Positions 1-10,314 of a stretch of DNA of 64,000 nt are shown here, in pieces; the first letter of the stretch is position 1; every line of letters starts with the position of its first letter. This DNA is from Bacteroidales bacterium (GTDB taxonomy: Bacteria; Bacteroidota; Bacteroidia; Bacteroidales; UBA932). The notes below the pieces were generated by a model. That model was not told the origin of the DNA, did no database searches, and saw only the letters and a program-made list of their open reading frames with translations. The stretch spans positions 17,960 to 81,959 of the forward strand of contig JALCSU010000007.1 of the NCBI GenBank assembly GCA_022653735.1, in the 5' to 3' direction. A program made the translations under genes and the position numbers.

Positions 1-1
1 T

Positions 2-475
2 CCGCTCGTGGATGATTCCATCGAGGTTGTCGTGGACCCTTCCAGGGTGTCCTGGGATACGTTCAGGGCAGGAGGTCATGGAGGCCAGAACGTGAATAAA
101 GTCGAGTCCGGAGTTCGCCTAAGGTATATGTACAAGGATCCTGACACTGGGGCGGAACAAGAGATATTGATAGAGAACACTGAGACTCGCGACCAGCCTA
201 AGAACCGAGAGAAGGCCATGCTTCTGCTCAAGTCTCGTCTGTACGACCTTGAGATGAAGAGGCGTCAGGCGAAGAAGGATGAAATCGAAGGGCAGAAGAT
301 GAAAATCGAGTGGGGCTCCCAGATTCGCTCCTACGTGCTGCATCCATACAAGATGGTGAGCGACCTTCGAACTGGCCTTAAGACTGCCGACACTCAGGGC
401 GTGCTGGACGGGGACTTGAACCAATTCATGAAAGCTTATCTGATGCAGCAAGGCAGCGGCGCAAAGTCCGAATGA
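2..475 (+). CDS. prfB: Peptide chain release factor 2 (C-terminal part; 5' end outside window)
   Basis: GGQ motif in context AGGHGGQNVNKVESGVRLRY; typical RF2 C-terminus; reading frame open to window edge. Confidence 0.95.
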   Translation, partial: PLVDDSIEVVVDPSRVSWDTFRAGGHGGQNVNKVESGVRLRYMYKDPDTGAEQEILIENTETRDQPKNREKAMLLLKSRLYDLEMKRRQAKKDEIEGQKMKIEWGSQIRSYVLHPYKMVSDLRTGLKTADTQGVLDGDLNQFMKAYLMQQGSGAKSE

Positions 476-572
476 GATTGAGCGCCATGACTTACTATCC
501 AGAACCGGTAAGAGTAGGTATAGGGAATATGAATTAGAAATGTTAATGTAAAATATTAAATATTAATAAACT

Positions 573-2189
573 ATGGTAGAATTTAAATATGCCCCGATGT
601 TTCAGCTGGGGCCTGATACTACGGAGTATTATCGCCTGACGAAAGACTACGTGAGCGTTGGAGAATTCGAAGGCAAGCCCATCCTGAAGGTTGCCCCTGA
701 GGCCCTTACGATGCTTGCGAATACTGCGTTCAGGGACGTGAACTTCCTTCTGCGCCCTGCCCACAACCAGCAAGTGGCAAAGATTCTCTATGATCCTGAG
801 GCTTCTGACAACGACAAATACGTCGCTCTGCGTTTCCTTCGCAATGCCGAAGTGGCAGCGAAGGGAAAGCTGCCTTTCTGCCAGGACACTGGAACTGCAA
901 TCATCCACGGAGAGAAAGGCCAGCAGGTATGGACTGGCTTCGATGATGCAGAGGCTCTCTCTAAGGGAGTGTTCAAGACTTACACCGAGGAGAACCTTCG
1001 TTACAGCCAGAATGCCCCGTTGGACATGTACAAAGAAGTCAACACGAAGTGCAACTTGCCAGCTCAGATTGACATTGAAGCCACTGAAGGCATGGAGTAC
1101 AAGTTCCTCTGCGTAGTGAAAGGCGGTGGCTCTGCCAACAAAACTTATCTCTACCAGATGACTAAGGCTGTCCTCAATCCAGGCACGCTCGTGCCATTCC
1201 TGGTCGAGAAGATGAAGACCCTCGGCACAGCCGCATGCCCGCCTTACCACATCGCCTTCGTCATCGGAGGCACGTCTGCCGAGAAGAATCTGCTGACGGT
1301 GAAGCTGGCTTCGACTCATTACTATGACTCTCTGCCTACTACAGGCGATGAGACTGGCCGTGCGTTCAGGGACCTTGAGCTTGAGAAACAGGTTCTGCAG
1401 GAGGCTTATAAGATTGGGCTCGGAGCCCAGTTCGGAGGCAAATATTTCGCTCATGACGTTCGCATCATCCGCCTGCCTCGTCACGGAGCTAGCTGCCCGA
1501 TCGGACTTGGCGTAAGCTGCTCAGCCGACCGCAACATAAAAGCGAAAATCAATCAGGATGGAATCTGGATTGAGAAACTGGACGACAATCCTACTCAGTG
1601 GATTCCTAAGGAATTGCGCAACGCCGGCGAGGGCGAAGGCGTAGTAGTGAATCTTGACCGCCCTATGAAGGAAATCTGCGCTCAGCTTTCCAAGTACCCA
1701 GTTTCCACCCGCCTGAGCCTGAACGGAACCATCATCGTGGCTCGTGACATAGCTCACGCCCGCCTGAAGGAAAGACTAGACAGGGGAGAGGATCTGCCTC
1801 AGTATTTCAAGGATCATCCTGTGTTCTACGCAGGCCCAGCCAAGACTCCGGAAGGAATGGCTTGCGGCTCAATGGGACCTACGACAGCTAACCGCATGGA
1901 TCCTTACGTGGATCTGTTCCAGGAGCATGGCGGATCCATGATCATGATTGCCAAGGGCAACCGCACGCAGACCGTGACCGATGCCTGCAAGAAGCACGGT
2001 GGCTTCTACCTCGGCTCAATCGGCGGCCCTGCTGCCATTCTCTCTTACGAGAGCATAAAGAGCATCGAGTGCGTTGAGTATCCAGACCTCGGCATGGAGG
2101 CTATCTGGAAGATCCGCGTGGAGAATTTCCCTGCCTTCATCCTAGTCGATGACAAAGGCAACGACTTCTTCAAACAGCTGGGACTGTAA
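573..2189 (+). CDS. Fumarate hydratase, class I (iron-sulfur dependent)
   Basis: 538 aa; [50 protein letters not shown] are class I fumarase signatures. Confidence 0.95.
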   Translation: MVEFKYAPMFQLGPDTTEYYRLTKDYVSVGEFEGKPILKVAPEALTMLANTAFRDVNFLLRPAHNQQVAKILYDPEASDNDKYVALRFLRNAEVAAKGKLPFCQDTGTAIIHGEKGQQVWTGFDDAEALSKGVFKTYTEENLRYSQNAPLDMYKEVNTKCNLPAQIDIEATEGMEYKFLCVVKGGGSANKTYLYQMTKAVLNPGTLVPFLVEKMKTLGTAACPPYHIAFVIGGTSAEKNLLTVKLASTHYYDSLPTTGDETGRAFRDLELEKQVLQEAYKIGLGAQFGGKYFAHDVRIIRLPRHGASCPIGLGVSCSADRNIKAKINQDGIWIEKLDDNPTQWIPKELRNAGEGEGVVVNLDRPMKEICAQLSKYPVSTRLSLNGTIIVARDIAHARLKERLDRGEDLPQYFKDHPVFYAGPAKTPEGMACGSMGPTTANRMDPYVDLFQEHGGSMIMIAKGNRTQTVTDACKKHGGFYLGSIGGPAAILSYESIKSIECVEYPDLGMEAIWKIRVENFPAFILVDDKGNDFFKQLGL

Positions 2190-2215
2190 CATATTCATTG
2201 AATATAACGAAGAAA

Positions 2216-2260
2216 GAGCCGGAGCGCTGAATCCTCAGAGTTCCGGCCCTTTCTTTATTT
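2216..2260 (+). terminator. Rho-independent-type terminator after fumarase
   Basis: GCCGGA...CTGA-ATCC-TCAG...TCCGGC hairpin followed by CCTTTCTTTATTT. Confidence 0.7.
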
Positions 2261-2293
2261 CGGCTCGCCCGTATGCTGAGGCGTGGCAGATAT

Positions 2294-3712
2294 TCAGATT
2301 ATGGCGCCCCAGGATTTCAGGGTGGCGACTAGGGTGCTGGTGTCCACTTTGCGGACATCTGCATTGCCCTTCGCGGCTATCGCAGCCGCAGCTCCTGCAG
2401 CTTGCCCCATGCCCATGCAGCTAGCCTGGACGCGCAACGAAGCGAGAACTGCTCTGTCGCAGCTAAGGCACCTTCCGGACACCATCAGGTTAGGAAAGTC
2501 GCTGGCTATCAGAGCTCTGTACGGAACGTACGGGGAAGTCTTCAAGGACCTCAGAACCTGCGAATTTCCCTTGGCCGCATGAATGTCGATAGCGTGGGCT
2601 CCGCGGGAAATGCTGTCTGAGTAATGGACTCCCGACGTGTATTCCTCTGCGGTGATGGTGTGGACTCCGAGGATTCTCCGAGATTCCCTTACACCGGCTT
2701 GCGGCGCAGTGCTGGAGACGTAGCTATTCTTGAATTCGGCGACGTTGTCTTTTAGAAGCTTGGCGAATTTGAATATGTCTTCGCGCAGCTCGCATTCGAC
2801 CTTGGTGAAATTACGATTATCGGTTGAATCTACTGCTGCGCGGGTGATGTTCACAGCAACGCTGCCCTCGTGTCGCACGTCGTTGAACCATGGCCCTCCG
2901 AAGTCCGGAACGTCTGCTCCTTCGGCCTTTAGCTTGAGAAGCAATTCGCGTACGGGAGTGCATTGCGAGTGCGGAATGCGGCCATCATGGTGAATGTGGT
3001 CCTGCATCATCTTGGTGCTGGTGTCGACCCCTGACATGATGAAGCAGAAGCTCGAAGGCTGGAGCTCATTGTCGCTCGGTTGCATAGGAACGCTCATCAT
3101 ATTGCACAGGTCTGCGTCGCCGGTGCAGTCCACGAAAATTTTTCCTCGCATCTCTTCAGCCCCGTTCTTGTTGTTGATTATGACAGACGTGACCTTATTG
3201 CCATCATGCCGGCAGCCTGTGAGGAAGGAATGCATGTAGAGGTCTATGCCCTCTTCCAGAACCATTCTCTGCATGCAAAGCTTATAGAGCTCGACGTCGA
3301 AGCTTATGTTCCCCTTGGGCCCTTCTACTAGTGCGCCTCCCATTTTCTCCAGCCTCTGAATGAATTCCCATGGGATGCCTCCGAATACTCGTTCTCCCTT
3401 GAAGTTGAATTCGCTGATTGGGGCGACGTAGCCAATCGTGGCCATGCCGCCGAGCATCCCGTATTGCTCTATGAGGGCGGTCTTGGCGCCAAGCCTAGAG
3501 GCGGCAATGGCAGTCATGACTCCCGCAGGACCGCCTCCACAGACGATCACGTCGTAGTCAGCGTCAATTACATGGTAAAGCCCATTGCTGGTTCCTCGGC
3601 CATTACGCTCAGCAGCCTCTGCCTGCATCCAAGCAGGCATATTACCAATAACTAGGGCGCCCGCAGCTCCGGCTAGCCCGCCCTTCAGGAATTTTCTTCG
3701 TGTAATAGCCAT
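2294..3712 (-). CDS. FAD-dependent oxidoreductase (FAD_oxidored family) with Tat signal
   Basis: ITRRKFLKGGLAG Tat motif; DVIVCGGGPAGVMTAIAASRLGAKTALIEQ Rossmann dinucleotide site. ORF track uses a TTG at 3718; ATG at 3712 preferred. Confidence 0.85.
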   Translation of the reverse strand: MAITRRKFLKGGLAGAAGALVIGNMPAWMQAEAAERNGRGTSNGLYHVIDADYDVIVCGGGPAGVMTAIAASRLGAKTALIEQYGMLGGMATIGYVAPISEFNFKGERVFGGIPWEFIQRLEKMGGALVEGPKGNISFDVELYKLCMQRMVLEEGIDLYMHSFLTGCRHDGNKVTSVIINNKNGAEEMRGKIFVDCTGDADLCNMMSVPMQPSDNELQPSSFCFIMSGVDTSTKMMQDHIHHDGRIPHSQCTPVRELLLKLKAEGADVPDFGGPWFNDVRHEGSVAVNITRAAVDSTDNRNFTKVECELREDIFKFAKLLKDNVAEFKNSYVSSTAPQAGVRESRRILGVHTITAEEYTSGVHYSDSISRGAHAIDIHAAKGNSQVLRSLKTSPYVPYRALIASDFPNLMVSGRCLSCDRAVLASLRVQASCMGMGQAAGAAAAIAAKGNADVRKVDTSTLVATLKSWGAII

Positions 3713-3777
3713 ATTCAATCGATTATGCCTCTCCGAAGGTAATCAAAATTTTGTTTTTGTGTATCTTTGCGACCATT

Positions 3778-4689
3778 ATGTGGTTGTATCTTGCATTTCT
3801 CTCAGCGGTCCTGCTGGGATTCTATGACACCTTCAAGAAAGAGTCGCTCAGTGGCAATGCGGTGATTCCGGTGCTCTTCCTGAACACATTGTTCTGCTCG
3901 CTGATATTTTTGCCCCTGGTGATTGTCTCCAGCACGGGCACGGCTCTGGACGGAAGCATATTCAAAGTCGCTCCCGCAGGTGGCTGGGCTGTGCAGAAAT
4001 GGATCATTTTGAAAAGCCTGATGGTGCTGAGTTCCTGGATTCTTGGATATTTCGGGATGAAGCATCTTCCGCTCACTATCGTAGGTCCAATCAATGCCAC
4101 TAGGCCGGTGATGGTGCTGATCGGGGCGATGCTGATTTTCGGTGAGAAGCTGAATTTGTTGCAGTGGATAGGAGTAATAATCGCGATTCTGTCATTTTTC
4201 ATGCTGGAGAGAAGCGGCAAGAAAGAAGGAATAGATTTCAAGCGAAATAAATGGGTATATGCCATCGTGGGCGCTGCTGTGCTGGGAGCCCTGTGCGGCT
4301 TGTACGACAAGTTCCTAATGAACCCTGAAGGGCTGGGATTGGACAAGCTGGTCGTCCAGAGCTATTACAATTTCTATCAGTGCGGCATCATGGCCGTGAT
4401 TCTGCTGGCCATCTGGTTCCCGCGCAGGAAATCGGAAACGCCACTCCGGTGGCGCTGGTCAATCATATTCATTTCTGTGTTCCTTTGCGCTGCCGATTTC
4501 GTCTATTTCTACGCCCTCAGCCTTCCTGACGCTATGGTTTCCATAGTTTCGATGATCCGCCGTAGCAGCGTCATCGTCAGCTTCATGTTCGGCGCCCTCT
4601 TATTCAAGGAACACAACATCAGAAGCAAGGTCGTCGATCTCGCCTTCGTCCTCCTCAGCCTCGTATTCCTCTGGCTCGGTTCACGATAG
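3778..4689 (+). CDS. EamA/DMT-family transporter
   Basis: About 10 hydrophobic segments, two-repeat DMT architecture; likely start MWLYLAFLSAVLLGF at 3778. Confidence 0.8.
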   Translation: MWLYLAFLSAVLLGFYDTFKKESLSGNAVIPVLFLNTLFCSLIFLPLVIVSSTGTALDGSIFKVAPAGGWAVQKWIILKSLMVLSSWILGYFGMKHLPLTIVGPINATRPVMVLIGAMLIFGEKLNLLQWIGVIIAILSFFMLERSGKKEGIDFKRNKWVYAIVGAAVLGALCGLYDKFLMNPEGLGLDKLVVQSYYNFYQCGIMAVILLAIWFPRRKSETPLRWRWSIIFISVFLCAADFVYFYALSLPDAMVSIVSMIRRSSVIVSFMFGALLFKEHNIRSKVVDLAFVLLSLVFLWLGSR

Positions 4690-4723
4690 GCTATGGATAA
4701 TATATTAACTTTTAGAGAATTAA

Positions 4724-7210
4724 ATGAATATGTCTGAGAAGAGCAAAGTAGAGGAGCCTCAGAGCATTCTGGTGCGCGGGGCAAGGGTGCACAATCTGAA
4801 AAACATAAACGTGGATATTCCGCTGCATGAGATAGTGGGCATAGCCGGAGTGTCTGGCTCTGGGAAATCGTCGTTGGCGCTCGGCATACTTTACGCCGAG
4901 GGTTCAAGGCGCTACCTTGAATCGCTTTCGACATACACAAGGCGGCGCATGACTCAGGCTGCGCGAGCCGACGTGGACGACATCCTTTACGTTCCTGCGG
5001 CCTTGGCGCTGAGGCAGAGGCCTGGAGTGCCAGACATGCGAAGCACGTTCGGAACCGGGACGGAATTGCTTAACAGCCTGAGGCTCATGTTCTCCAGGCT
5101 GGCCAGCCATCGTTGCCCGAACGGGCATTATGTCGAACCTTCGATCAGGGTCGCAGCCGGTCAGGAATTGATTTGCCCGGTCTGCGGAGCGAAATTCTTC
5201 GCTCCGTCTGCTGAGGAACTCTCTTTCAACAGCACAGGTGCCTGCAAGACGTGCGACGGGACGGGCATAGTGAGGACGGTGGACGAATCCACCCTCGTGC
5301 CGGATGAGTCCCTAAGCATAGACGAAGGCGCTGTCGCCCCATGGCAGACCTTGATGTGGTCGCTGATGAAAGACATTGCCAGAGCCATGGGCGTGCGCAC
5401 GAACGTGCCGTTCAAGGACCTCACGCAGAAGGAGCGCGACATCGTTTTCCATGGACCTGCAGTCAAGAAACGCATAATCTATCAGAACCAGAAGACCGGA
5501 GCAGCCGGTGACATGGATTTCACGTACTTCAACGCTACCTACACAGTGGAAAATGCCTTATCTAAGGTAACAGATGAGAAAGGAATGAAGCGAGTGGAGA
5601 GGTTCCTAAAGCAAGGAATATGTCCTGATTGCGGCGGGACAAGGCTTTCCGAGGCTGCCAGGGCGCCTAAAATCATGGGAATATCCTTGGCCGAAGCGTG
5701 CCAGATGACCTTGGCCGATCTTTGCGAATGGGTGAGCGAAGTGCCGGCTTCTCTTCCTGAGGAAATGCGCCCGATGGCTCAGAGCATCTGCGATTCATTC
5801 ACCGTCACTGCCAAGAGATTGCTGGATCTTGGACTCGGTTATCTTACTCTGGACAGGGCCGCGTCGACTCTTTCGACAGGGGAGCGCCAGAGAATGCAGC
5901 TGGCTAGGGCCGTAAGGAATCGCTCGACGGGTGTGCTATATATTCTTGATGAGCCATCTATAGGCCTGCATCCTGCCAATCAGGAAGGCCTGAGGAGCGT
6001 GATGGACGACCTCGTGAGGGATGGCAATTCGGTTGTCTTGGTGGACCACGACACGACTTTGCTTTCCCATTCCGATTGGATGATAGAGCTTGGCCCTAAG
6101 GCCGGGGCTGAAGGCGGGGAAGTCATCGCCGAGGGAACCATTCCGCAAATAGAGAATAACCCGAATTCGATAATCGGCGGCTACTTGTCTGGCAAAGCCA
6201 AAATCAACTTCCGCAGGAACGTTGATGACATGTTCATGGAAGGCAGGATATTCATGGAAACTGGGAATATTCACACGGTCAAGCCTCTGAAGGTGACATT
6301 CCCGAAAGGCAGGATGACGGTTGTGACCGGCGTTTCCGGCTCTGGCAAGACGACGATGGTGCTGGAGAGCCTCGTGCCTGGCCTGGAGGCAACCTTCAAG
6401 CATGCGAAATTGCCTGAGCATGTGAAGAAAATCGAGGCTGAAGGAATATCCCAGGTCAAGCTCATAGATGCCACTCCAATCGGCATCAACGTGCGCTCGA
6501 CCGTGGCCACTTATGCCAACGTGCATGATGAGCTGAGGAAGGTGTTCGCCAAAATGAAAGAGGCTAAGTCTCTAGGCTACAAGGCTGGCGATTTCTCTTA
6601 CAACACTGGAAAATTGCGCTGCCCGACTTGCGATGGCACTGGCACGATCAGCCTTGACGTGCAGTTCCTGCCTGACGTGGAAATCCCTTGCCCTGACTGC
6701 CATGGGTCTAGATATTCAAGAGATGCGAGCCTGGTGAGCCGTAACGGACATACCCTTCCTGAACTGATGGACATGAGCGTGGATGAGGCTCTGGAGGCCT
6801 GCAAAGACCTTGACATAGTGGAAAGGCGGCTCAGCGTGCTGCACAATCTTGGGCTTGGCTACCTGACTCTTGGAGAGCAGACTCCTGCACTTTCTGGCGG
6901 CGAGGCTCAAAGGCTGAAGCTGGCCAGTGAGATGGGAAGAGGCCAGTCCGACACGCTCTTCGTCTTCGATGAGCCTACCATCGGCCTTCATCCTTCGGAC
7001 GTGGAAACTCTCCTTAAAGTCTTCAACACATTGATAGACAAAGGTGCCACTGTTATCGTTATTGAGCATGACCTGGACGTAATCAGGAATGCCGATTACA
7101 TCGTGGACATGGGTCCGGGCGGAGGCGAGAGCGGAGGAAGAATCGTGGTCTCTGGCACGCCTGAACAGGTAAAGGCCTGCCCTGACAGCCTCATCGGACG
7201 GTATATCTGA
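4724..7210 (+). CDS. UvrA-family excinuclease-like ABC ATPase (short paralog)
   Basis: Two Walker A motifs (GVSGSGKSSLA, GVSGSGKTTMV), ABC signatures, CxxC zinc motifs; 828 aa, shorter than canonical UvrA. Confidence 0.9.
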   Translation: MNMSEKSKVEEPQSILVRGARVHNLKNINVDIPLHEIVGIAGVSGSGKSSLALGILYAEGSRRYLESLSTYTRRRMTQAARADVDDILYVPAALALRQRPGVPDMRSTFGTGTELLNSLRLMFSRLASHRCPNGHYVEPSIRVAAGQELICPVCGAKFFAPSAEELSFNSTGACKTCDGTGIVRTVDESTLVPDESLSIDEGAVAPWQTLMWSLMKDIARAMGVRTNVPFKDLTQKERDIVFHGPAVKKRIIYQNQKTGAAGDMDFTYFNATYTVENALSKVTDEKGMKRVERFLKQGICPDCGGTRLSEAARAPKIMGISLAEACQMTLADLCEWVSEVPASLPEEMRPMAQSICDSFTVTAKRLLDLGLGYLTLDRAASTLSTGERQRMQLARAVRNRSTGVLYILDEPSIGLHPANQEGLRSVMDDLVRDGNSVVLVDHDTTLLSHSDWMIELGPKAGAEGGEVIAEGTIPQIENNPNSIIGGYLSGKAKINFRRNVDDMFMEGRIFMETGNIHTVKPLKVTFPKGRMTVVTGVSGSGKTTMVLESLVPGLEATFKHAKLPEHVKKIEAEGISQVKLIDATPIGINVRSTVATYANVHDELRKVFAKMKEAKSLGYKAGDFSYNTGKLRCPTCDGTGTISLDVQFLPDVEIPCPDCHGSRYSRDASLVSRNGHTLPELMDMSVDEALEACKDLDIVERRLSVLHNLGLGYLTLGEQTPALSGGEAQRLKLASEMGRGQSDTLFVFDEPTIGLHPSDVETLLKVFNTLIDKGATVIVIEHDLDVIRNADYIVDMGPGGGESGGRIVVSGTPEQVKACPDSLIGRYI

Positions 7211-7221
7211 TGCTCGCTCTC

Positions 7222-7245
7222 TGCCGAGGACCATTATTCTCGGCA
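7222..7245 (+). terminator. Hairpin after uvrA-like gene
   Basis: TGCCGAG-N10-CTCGGCA perfect 7-bp stem just after the stop codon. Confidence 0.5.
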
Positions 7246-7253
7246 TAAAAGTG

Positions 7254-7261
7254 TATCTTTG
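7254..7261 (+). promoter_or_regulatory. Bacteroidota -7 promoter element (TATCTTTG)
   Basis: TAnnTTTG consensus 22 nt upstream of the phosphatase start; -33 box not clear. Confidence 0.5.
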
Positions 7262-7282
7262 CATTGCTAAAACGAAATCATC

Positions 7283-8596
7283 ATGGAAATAAGCAAGGTG
7301 ACGCTAAAAAAACTCATCACCATTTCGCTGGCTACTGTCATGACTGCTCTGTCCGTCTATGCCCAATCCTTCAGAGAAGAGATAGCGGAGAATCCAGATA
7401 GAGCCGGAACAATCTTTCATTATTATGAATATGCAGCCTCGCCGATGACTAAGGCTCCAAGGGGCTACAAGCCATTCTACATCAGCCATTACGGCAGACA
7501 TGGGTCCCGCTACCATTCGACAGGAAGCCTTTTTAAAGATGCGAAAGTGGCTTTGGACAGTGCTAGGAAAATGAATATGCTCACAGAAGAGGGCATAGCT
7601 CTCTCTCTGCAGTTAGACACGCTATGGGACGAGCACATGAGAATGTTCGGAATGCTCTCAGTAAGGGGAATGGAGGAGCACAGAGCCATAGCGTCCAGAA
7701 TGTTTCAGAATTTCGAGCCTGTCTTCAGTGGCGAACGGAACGAAATCAACTGCATCTCCAGCTACTTCCCTCGCTGCATCATGAGCATGGAAAATTTCAC
7801 GACATCTCTGCTTGATTGCGCAGCAAAAGCAAACATCGGCTCCTTGAACGTCCATTATGTCGCAGGACAGAAATATTTCGCCATCCTTTGTGCGGGAGCG
7901 ACTCCGACCAAGGAAATCGGGACAGAAGGAGCGGCAATATCGAAGCACCTGAAAGACAGCCTCATCAAGCCAGGTAGGTTCATCGGCAACATATTCAAGA
8001 ATTCTGAGAAGGGGAAAGCCTTTGTTGGTGATTCGTCCGAATTCATGTGGCAGGTCTTCATGGCAGGGAGCATCAGCCCGAACACCGAAGCTCGTCCCGA
8101 CATATTCAGTCATTTCACGGTTGATGAACTTTGCGACCTCTACGTTCCGGAGAATAACAGCATATATTTTTCTTTGGGCATTTCATCCGAGGCTGGCGAC
8201 TGCTACTCAGTGATTGCGAAACCAATAATAAAAGACTTCGTGGACAGAGCTGAAGAGGCTTTGGCGAGCGACAGCAAGGTCGCAGCCAATCTTCGATTCG
8301 GTCACGATTCCGGACTCCTTCCTTTCGTTGGTACTTTGGGCATTGCCGGAATGGAGGAAAGATGGCACTCTGCTACGGTTCACGAGCGCTGGGCATCTTA
8401 CAAGATGATTCCCATGGGTTCGAACTTCCAGATGATTTTCTATCGCAACCGCAAAGGCGATGTGCTTGCGAAGATGCTCTACAACGAGAAAGAAACCACT
8501 ATTCCTGCACTGAAGCCTTGGAGAGGGCCATACTACAAGTGGCCGGAGCTTAGGGAATATCTCATGACTATAATGAATTCGATCAAAGATGAATAA
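7283..8596 (+). CDS. Secreted histidine acid phosphatase (phytase/MINPP-like)
   Basis: Signal peptide; YISHYGRHGSRYH (RHGxR) and LRFGHDSG (HD) motifs. Confidence 0.88.
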   Translation: MEISKVTLKKLITISLATVMTALSVYAQSFREEIAENPDRAGTIFHYYEYAASPMTKAPRGYKPFYISHYGRHGSRYHSTGSLFKDAKVALDSARKMNMLTEEGIALSLQLDTLWDEHMRMFGMLSVRGMEEHRAIASRMFQNFEPVFSGERNEINCISSYFPRCIMSMENFTTSLLDCAAKANIGSLNVHYVAGQKYFAILCAGATPTKEIGTEGAAISKHLKDSLIKPGRFIGNIFKNSEKGKAFVGDSSEFMWQVFMAGSISPNTEARPDIFSHFTVDELCDLYVPENNSIYFSLGISSEAGDCYSVIAKPIIKDFVDRAEEALASDSKVAANLRFGHDSGLLPFVGTLGIAGMEERWHSATVHERWASYKMIPMGSNFQMIFYRNRKGDVLAKMLYNEKETTIPALKPWRGPYYKWPELREYLMTIMNSIKDE

Positions 8597-9917
8597 GACA
8601 ATATCGACGATCTTGGCGGCCTGCCTTATCTGGCTGCCGGCACAAGCCCAGAGCTACAGGGAGAAGATTGCGGCTGACCCAGACAGGGCTGGGGGAGTCT
8701 ACCATTCCTATGAATATGTCGAAGTCCCTTCTACGCCTGCACCTGATGGATACAGGCCATTCTACATTAGCCATTATGGCAGGCATGGGTCCAGATACCA
8801 TATTAAACTGCAATATTTCGATGGCGCCACCAAGACTCTTGATTCCGCACGCACAGAGGGGCTTCTGACCGAAGATGGCATGTCGCTGTCAAGGCAGCTG
8901 GATACCCTGTTGGAAGAACATCAGGGCATGGCCGGAATGCTGACGGAAAGGGGAGCGGGGGAGCATCGCGGGATAGCCTCCCGTATGTTCACGAATTATA
9001 AAGATGTGTTCTCAGGCCGTAGGAATGAGGTCGCATGCGTGTCGAGTTATATTCCAAGATGCTTGATAAGCATGTCTAATTTCACCGCGGAATTATTGGA
9101 TTGTGCGAACTTGGAAGACATTGACGGACTGGATTTCAGTTATAGGACCGGCCCTAAATACCTTGACTACCTAAGCGCTGACGTGAAGTCTGACAGGGCC
9201 TATGATAAGAAGCGCTATGCCATGGCCGACAGCATGAGACATGCCATAGTTAGCACAGACAGATTCATTGCCGCAATATTCAAGAATCCAGCAACTGCTG
9301 CATCCAGAGTGGGGGATCCCATGAAATTCGTTCATGAAGTTTTCATTGGCGGAGGCATAAGCCAATGCACGGATGCCCGCCCCGACATATTCAGTCACTT
9401 CACTCTTGACGAGCTTGTCGGACTCTGGAGGATAGAGAACAGCAAGATGTACAGCAAATATTGCAATGCAGTAGGGTTTGGCGGTTATTACGTTTCCGCC
9501 GCTAAGCCTCTTATCGCTGACTTCGTGGAAAAGGCAGATGCTGCCTTGGAGAAGGGGAGCCGCAGAGCTGCTGATCTTCGCTTTGGCCATGACACCGGAA
9601 TCCTTCCATTCGTCAGCGCCATCGGCATAAAAGGGTTAGACGACAGCATGCTCAGTTCCAAAGCAGATGAGCGCTGGGCCTCTTTCGAAATGATTCCGAT
9701 GGGTGCTAACTTCCAGATGATCTTCTATGGAAACGCTTCCGGAAACGTCATCGTGAAGATGCTCTACAACGAAAAAGAGACTTCTTTGCCTGCTCTTGGC
9801 AAAGGCCCTTACTATCTCTGGAAAGAGCTTAGGAGCTACCTTGTAGATAGAATGAACGCTCTGGATGGGTCTCTGCTTGAGCAGGACACAAAAGAGAGCG
9901 AACACAACGGCATTTAG
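8589..9917 (+). CDS. Secreted histidine acid phosphatase, paralog 2
   Basis: Same RHGSRYH and FGHDTG motifs; overlaps the previous gene by 8 bp. Confidence 0.88.
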   Translation: MNKTISTILAACLIWLPAQAQSYREKIAADPDRAGGVYHSYEYVEVPSTPAPDGYRPFYISHYGRHGSRYHIKLQYFDGATKTLDSARTEGLLTEDGMSLSRQLDTLLEEHQGMAGMLTERGAGEHRGIASRMFTNYKDVFSGRRNEVACVSSYIPRCLISMSNFTAELLDCANLEDIDGLDFSYRTGPKYLDYLSADVKSDRAYDKKRYAMADSMRHAIVSTDRFIAAIFKNPATAASRVGDPMKFVHEVFIGGGISQCTDARPDIFSHFTLDELVGLWRIENSKMYSKYCNAVGFGGYYVSAAKPLIADFVEKADAALEKGSRRAADLRFGHDTGILPFVSAIGIKGLDDSMLSSKADERWASFEMIPMGANFQMIFYGNASGNVIVKMLYNEKETSLPALGKGPYYLWKELRSYLVDRMNALDGSLLEQDTKESEHNGI

Positions 9918-9930
9918 GTAAATTTGAATC

Positions 9931-10299
9931 ATGAATATTTTAGGAAATATCCTCTGGCTGGTATTTGGAGGCTTGCTTACGGCGCTTTGGTACTTCATAT
10001 ACGGTTTGCTGGCCTGCATCACCATCGTAGGCATTCCATTTGGCATCGCACTTTGGCGCATGGCTGTGCTTTCACTTGCTCCGTTCGGAAAGAAGGTGGA
10101 AATAAGCCCTGACAGGGGCGGATGCTTCATGATCCTGTTCGATGTGCTGTGGATACTATTCGGGTGGTGGGAGATTGCAATCGCTCACGCCATTCTCGGC
10201 TTGCTGTTCTGCATCACTATCATCGGCATCCCGTTCGGCCGCATGCATTTCCGTCTCGCAAAATTCTCTCTCCTGCCATTCTCGATGAAAGTCAGCTAG
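9931..10299 (+). CDS. YccF domain-containing small membrane protein
   Basis: Duplicated LLACITIVGIPFGIALWRMAVLSLAPFG / LLFCITIIGIPFGRMHFRLAKFSLLPF repeats. Confidence 0.85.
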   Translation: MNILGNILWLVFGGLLTALWYFIYGLLACITIVGIPFGIALWRMAVLSLAPFGKKVEISPDRGGCFMILFDVLWILFGWWEIAIAHAILGLLFCITIIGIPFGRMHFRLAKFSLLPFSMKVS

Positions 10300-10314
10300 A
10301 GACCCCAGCCGGCA

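Noticed and set aside
543-1484. 313-aa minus-strand ORF opposite fumarase
   Set aside because: Shadow ORF antisense to a clear class I fumarase; no recognisable domain
2294-3718. 'MNM' N-termini in the ORF track as a conserved protein motif
   Set aside because: Several come from upstream TTG codons in TTGAATATG read as starts (3718, 51225); the signal is the DNA motif
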